Source: Candidatus Saccharibacteria bacterium UBA5170
GTDB lineage: Bacteria > Patescibacteriota > Saccharimonadia > Saccharimonadales > Saccharimonadaceae
Reading direction: 5' to 3'
Assembly: GCA_002413425.1 (NCBI GenBank)
Contig: DHWY01000002.1
Location: 201,719-225,168 of the forward strand
Length of the DNA stretch: 23,450 nucleotides
The notes below the pieces were generated by a model. The model had not been told where the DNA came from. It made no database searches and saw only the letters and a list, made by a program, of their open reading frames with translations. Below are positions 20,873-23,450 of this stretch, one piece after another. The translations under genes were made by a program, and so were the position numbers. How positions within the stretch are numbered: position 1 is the first letter of the stretch; every line of letters begins with the position of its first letter.

Positions 20873-22069
20873 CTATGCTTCCTTGTCGTTTGATGTCTTG
20901 TTTTTCTTGCGGCGACGAAGGAAGGCGGGAGTATCAGATTCTTCCTCGTTTTCATTTGGCTGATTCCATATGTCATGAGTTGTCTCTTCCGAAAATGCCG
21001 CAGCAGCGTCTCTGTGATCAAGATTAAGGTCAATCGCATCAACCGCATCATCTGACAATCGAGTACTTTCGGGCACGACCGCTTCAGTTACATCCGTTTT
21101 CTGGTGGAAGTATGCCGAGTCAAAGCCGGTGGCGATTACCGTAATAATTAGCTCGTCTTCAAGATCAGGTTTTAAAGTTGCACCGAAGATGATATTTGCA
21201 TCGGGCGAGACGGCGCTGGTGATAATCTCTGCGGCTTCTTGAATTTCACTCATACTCATGTCGTAACCGCCGGTGACGTTGAATAAGACACCCTTTGCCC
21301 CATCAATCGAAACTTCGATAAGTGGCGACTCAATGGCCTGCTGAGCAGCCTGAGCGGCACGATTGTCACCACTTGCGCGACCAATACCCATCAGGGCCGA
21401 GCCAGCATTGCTCATAATCGCCTTTACATCTGCAAAGTCGAGGTTAATCAGACCATGTTCAGTTATAAGCTCAGAAATACCTTGAACACCCTGGCGAAGG
21501 ACATCATCGGCAATTTTAAAGGTTTCAAGCAGAGGTGTACGACGGTCGATTGTTTGTAGTAAGCGGTCGTTAGGAATAGTAATCAGCGTATCAACTTGTC
21601 GACCAAGCTGAGTAATTGCCCATTCAGCATTTTGACGACGCTTTTCGCCTTCAAAACTAAATGGCTTGGTGGCAACTCCCACGACTAAAATTCCAAGTTC
21701 ACGAGCAATCTCGGCAACTATATGACCTGCGCCACTACCAGTACCACCACCAGCACCAAGGGTTACAAACACCATATCCGCTCCTGTGAGTACTTCGCGG
21801 ATTTCATCACGTGACTCGTTGGCAGCAGCCTCACCTGTGGCAGGGTCGGCTCCGGCGCCGAGGCCACCAGTTGTAGTATGGCCAAGATGAAGATTTACAT
21901 CAGCTCTACTATTGTGAAGTGCTTGGGCATCGGTATTCATGGCAATAAATTGCACACCGTTTAGGCCAGCGTCTTTCATGCGATTAACGGCTGAGCCGCC
22001 CGCACCCCCGACACCGACTACTTTAATGCTGGCAAACGTTTGTATGTCGCTTGGTTTTACTTCAGGCAT
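20873..22069 (-). CDS. ftsZ: Cell-division GTPase FtsZ
   Basis: Tubulin homologue that polymerises into the division ring. The 398-aa protein has KVVGVGGAGGSAVNRM near 16-31, the tubulin signature GGGTGSG at 107-113 (usually GGGTGTG), and the T7 catalytic loop NLDFADVK at 209-216 with Asp211 and Asp214. A variable acidic linker follows, then the conserved C-terminal peptide DTPAFLRRRKK that binds FtsA. ATG 22069 has GGAGAT 9 nt upstream. It has its own promoter between ftsA and ftsZ and is followed within 6 nt by nrdR, then the thioredoxin-fold and VKOR genes. Confidence 0.98.
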   Translation of the reverse strand: MPEVKPSDIQTFASIKVVGVGGAGGSAVNRMKDAGLNGVQFIAMNTDAQALHNSRADVNLHLGHTTTGGLGAGADPATGEAAANESRDEIREVLTGADMVFVTLGAGGGTGSGAGHIVAEIARELGILVVGVATKPFSFEGEKRRQNAEWAITQLGRQVDTLITIPNDRLLQTIDRRTPLLETFKIADDVLRQGVQGISELITEHGLINLDFADVKAIMSNAGSALMGIGRASGDNRAAQAAQQAIESPLIEVSIDGAKGVLFNVTGGYDMSMSEIQEAAEIITSAVSPDANIIFGATLKPDLEDELIITVIATGFDSAYFHQKTDVTEAVVPESTRLSDDAVDAIDLNLDHRDAAAAFSEETTHDIWNQPNENEEESDTPAFLRRRKKNKTSNDKEA

Positions 22070-22106
22070 GTATCTGTTATCTCCATAGTATTCGTATTCT
22101 TTAATT

Positions 22107-22115
22107 AGTATAACA
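22107..22115 (-). promoter_or_regulatory. ftsZ operon promoter, extended -10
   Basis: The minus strand reads TGTTATACT, predicting a start near 22100 and a leader of about 30 nt with GGAGAT. It lets ftsZ-nrdR-trx-VKOR be expressed apart from ftsA. No -35 match at 17 nt. Confidence 0.6.
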
Positions 22116-22131
22116 CTTGCACGGCAAAAGG

Positions 22132-23364
22132 CTACGCTCTGAAGCGTGACAAGAACTTCAACACAGCACCGCCAACCCCTATCAGCGGACTACTCACCTT
22201 TTTTTTACTTCCGTACTGAGCGCTATTGCTCTCGGAATCAAGCAGCATCAGCCCGACTGCAGTCGCAAACTGTGGTTTTTCGATATTATCAGCCACACCG
22301 CCATAACCTGAAGTTTTGCCTATACGAGCGGCTAATCCTAAAGATTCTTTGGCATAGTCAACAATCCCCTTCAGTTGAGCAGTTCCTCCGGTCAAGACAA
22401 TACCACCGGGGAGCTTACCAGCCCGCCGTGCTTTTCGTAGTTCATTTTGGATAGCTTCAAATATCTCTTCCAATCGTGCTTCGACTATTTCATCAATATC
22501 GCTTGTCTGAAAACTGTATATATCGCCGTCATATTTCAAGCTTACGCCCGAGGTTGCGCCGCGCAGTTGCGCAGAAGCGTGCTCAATTTTTAGTTTTTCG
22601 GCAATCTCTGGATCGGTTTTGAGACCAATAGCCAGGTCGTTAGTGATATTAATACCACCCAGAGGAAGAACCGCCGCGTACTGCAAATCCCCTTCTTCGT
22701 AAATCGCAATGTTTGTCGTTGCCCCACCAATATCAATTAGCGCCACACCGTTTTCAAGCTGTTGTTCACTCAAAACTGCCCGTGCAGCCGCTACACCCGC
22801 AACAATAATCGAATGAGGCAATACTTTAGCAGATTCAGCCGCCTTTTGCAGGTTAGTCAGGTGTGGTGCAAGCGCGGAAACAACGTGCGCATCAATCTCG
22901 AGGCGCGTACCCGTCATGCCAAGTGGGTCCTTGATATTGTCTTGTCCGTCAAGCTTATAAGCATGTGGTACAACGTCCAATATTTCGCGGTTAGCCGGTA
23001 CCTTACCAAGCGTGGCGACCTCTTCAATCCGAGACAAGTCCTCGTGATTAATCTCGTGATCAGATGCACCGACCGCTATCATGCCATCGGCGTGAGTACT
23101 TAAAATATGAGTTCCGTTAATACTGATAGTGGCTTCATTCACCTGGTAGCCGCTCATGCGTTCGGCTTCACCGAGTGCATCATCAATCGCCTGCGCAGGA
23201 CCACTGAGGTTTACGACGGTACCTTTGCGCATACCGCTGTTTGGGGCGCTACCGACACCGACAATTGTCGGCGAACCAGTAGTTCCGTCAATATGTGCCA
23301 CGACGCAGCGTACCGTTGTTGTACCGATGTCAATACCGACAGCGTATCGAGAGTTTTCTTGCAT
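22132..23364 (-). CDS. ftsA: Cell-division actin-like protein FtsA
   Basis: Anchors FtsZ filaments to the membrane. The 410-aa protein has actin-fold phosphate loops YAVGIDIGTTTVRC near the start and ALIDIGGATTNIAIYEEG in the middle, the 1C (SHS2) domain near 85-165, the adenosine motif GGIVLTGGTAQLKG, and the C-terminal amphipathic membrane helix AVLKFLSRFRA after a variable linker. The ATG at 23364 is 7 nt from a TATACT box, so the mRNA should be leaderless, and no ribosome site is present. The usual murein cluster genes (ftsQ, murC, mraY) are not upstream; the preceding gene looks like an M24 peptidase. Confidence 0.96.
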   Translation of the reverse strand: MQENSRYAVGIDIGTTTVRCVVAHIDGTTGSPTIVGVGSAPNSGMRKGTVVNLSGPAQAIDDALGEAERMSGYQVNEATISINGTHILSTHADGMIAVGASDHEINHEDLSRIEEVATLGKVPANREILDVVPHAYKLDGQDNIKDPLGMTGTRLEIDAHVVSALAPHLTNLQKAAESAKVLPHSIIVAGVAAARAVLSEQQLENGVALIDIGGATTNIAIYEEGDLQYAAVLPLGGINITNDLAIGLKTDPEIAEKLKIEHASAQLRGATSGVSLKYDGDIYSFQTSDIDEIVEARLEEIFEAIQNELRKARRAGKLPGGIVLTGGTAQLKGIVDYAKESLGLAARIGKTSGYGGVADNIEKPQFATAVGLMLLDSESNSAQYGSKKKVSSPLIGVGGAVLKFLSRFRA

Positions 23365-23371
23365 GGTTATT

Positions 23372-23399
23372 AGTATATAGCTAATGCCAGAAGTTGCAA
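23372..23399 (-). promoter_or_regulatory. ftsA promoter
   Basis: On the minus strand TTGCAA (23399-23394), 16 nt, TATACT (23377-23372). Only 7 nt separate the -10 from the ATG, so transcription should start at the ATG itself. Confidence 0.7.
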
Positions 23400-23409
23400 A
23401 GTATCTATC

Positions 23410-23450
23410 TCAAAGCTGTGTGAGAATCTCGACGCCGTCTTCGGTCACCA
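23410..23450 (-). CDS. 3' end of an M24-type peptidase, possibly methionine aminopeptidase (runs off window)
   Basis: The last twelve codons before a TGA stop read VTEDGVEILTQL. The pattern VTEDG-x-E-x-LT closes many methionine aminopeptidases and related M24 (Xaa-Pro) peptidases. The fragment is too short to tell which. Same strand as ftsA, with a 45-nt gap holding the ftsA promoter. Confidence 0.45.
   Translation of the reverse strand, partial: VTEDGVEILTQL

Noticed and set aside
1..23450. UGA recoded as glycine, as in some related candidate phyla
   Set aside because: All intact genes read through without internal TGA, and TGA ends proS and ileS with further stops close behind.

Overview
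The window looks like a gene-dense stretch of core chromosome from a Patescibacteria/CPR bacterium, most likely Candidatus Saccharibacteria (TM7). This is an inference from protein flavour, gene order and compactness, not from a marker tree. Supporting signs are a short ProRS without an editing insert, an eukaryote-like (type 2) IleRS, a rpsB-tsf / frr-uppS-rseP-proS cluster from which pyrH, cdsA and dxr are missing, and the ftsA-ftsZ-nrdR layout. The standard genetic code applies: intact genes contain no internal TGA, and TGA serves as a stop (proS, ileS).

Layout. On the minus strand, 1-6616 holds the 5' end of lysS, then greA, then proS, a CPBP protease, rseP, uppS and frr in one tightly coupled operon (read frr to proS), then tsf and rpsB with a structured leader. 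A divergent promoter pair at 6708-6777 switches to the plus strand: rpmE (zinc-free bL31), a small membrane protein, prfA, a P-loop kinase and prmC (6788-9886). A minus-strand membrane protein and an LCP-family (LytR-CpsA-Psr) cell-wall ligase follow, divergent from lepB (12450-13049). From 13099 to the end all genes are on the minus strand: parB/parA, rplU, a zincin-like protease, a small acidic protein, a YggT protein, ileS with a T-box leader, then (read 22069 to 19522) ftsZ, nrdR, a thioredoxin-fold protein and VKOR, then ftsA, and finally the last residues of an M24-type peptidase, possibly map.

How it works together. The contents serve translation (lysS, proS, ileS, frr, tsf, rpsB, rpmE, rplU, prfA, prmC), transcript elongation (greA), envelope building and export (uppS, rseP, lepB, LCP, VKOR) and division/segregation (ftsA, ftsZ, parAB). 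Regulation is unusually legible. Promoters are mostly extended -10 (TGnTAtaaT). Several sit directly behind the terminator of the previous unit, and several are so close to the ATG that the mRNA must be leaderless or nearly so, while other genes keep strong Shine-Dalgarno sites.

Most interesting points: a textbook T-box riboswitch with an Ile specifier before ileS; an NrdR whose four zinc cysteines are all gone; a 7-bp x5 tandem repeat inside prmC that could switch reading frame; a candidate autoregulatory leader on rpsB; and a thioredoxin-fold protein without CXXC fused by overlap to VKOR.
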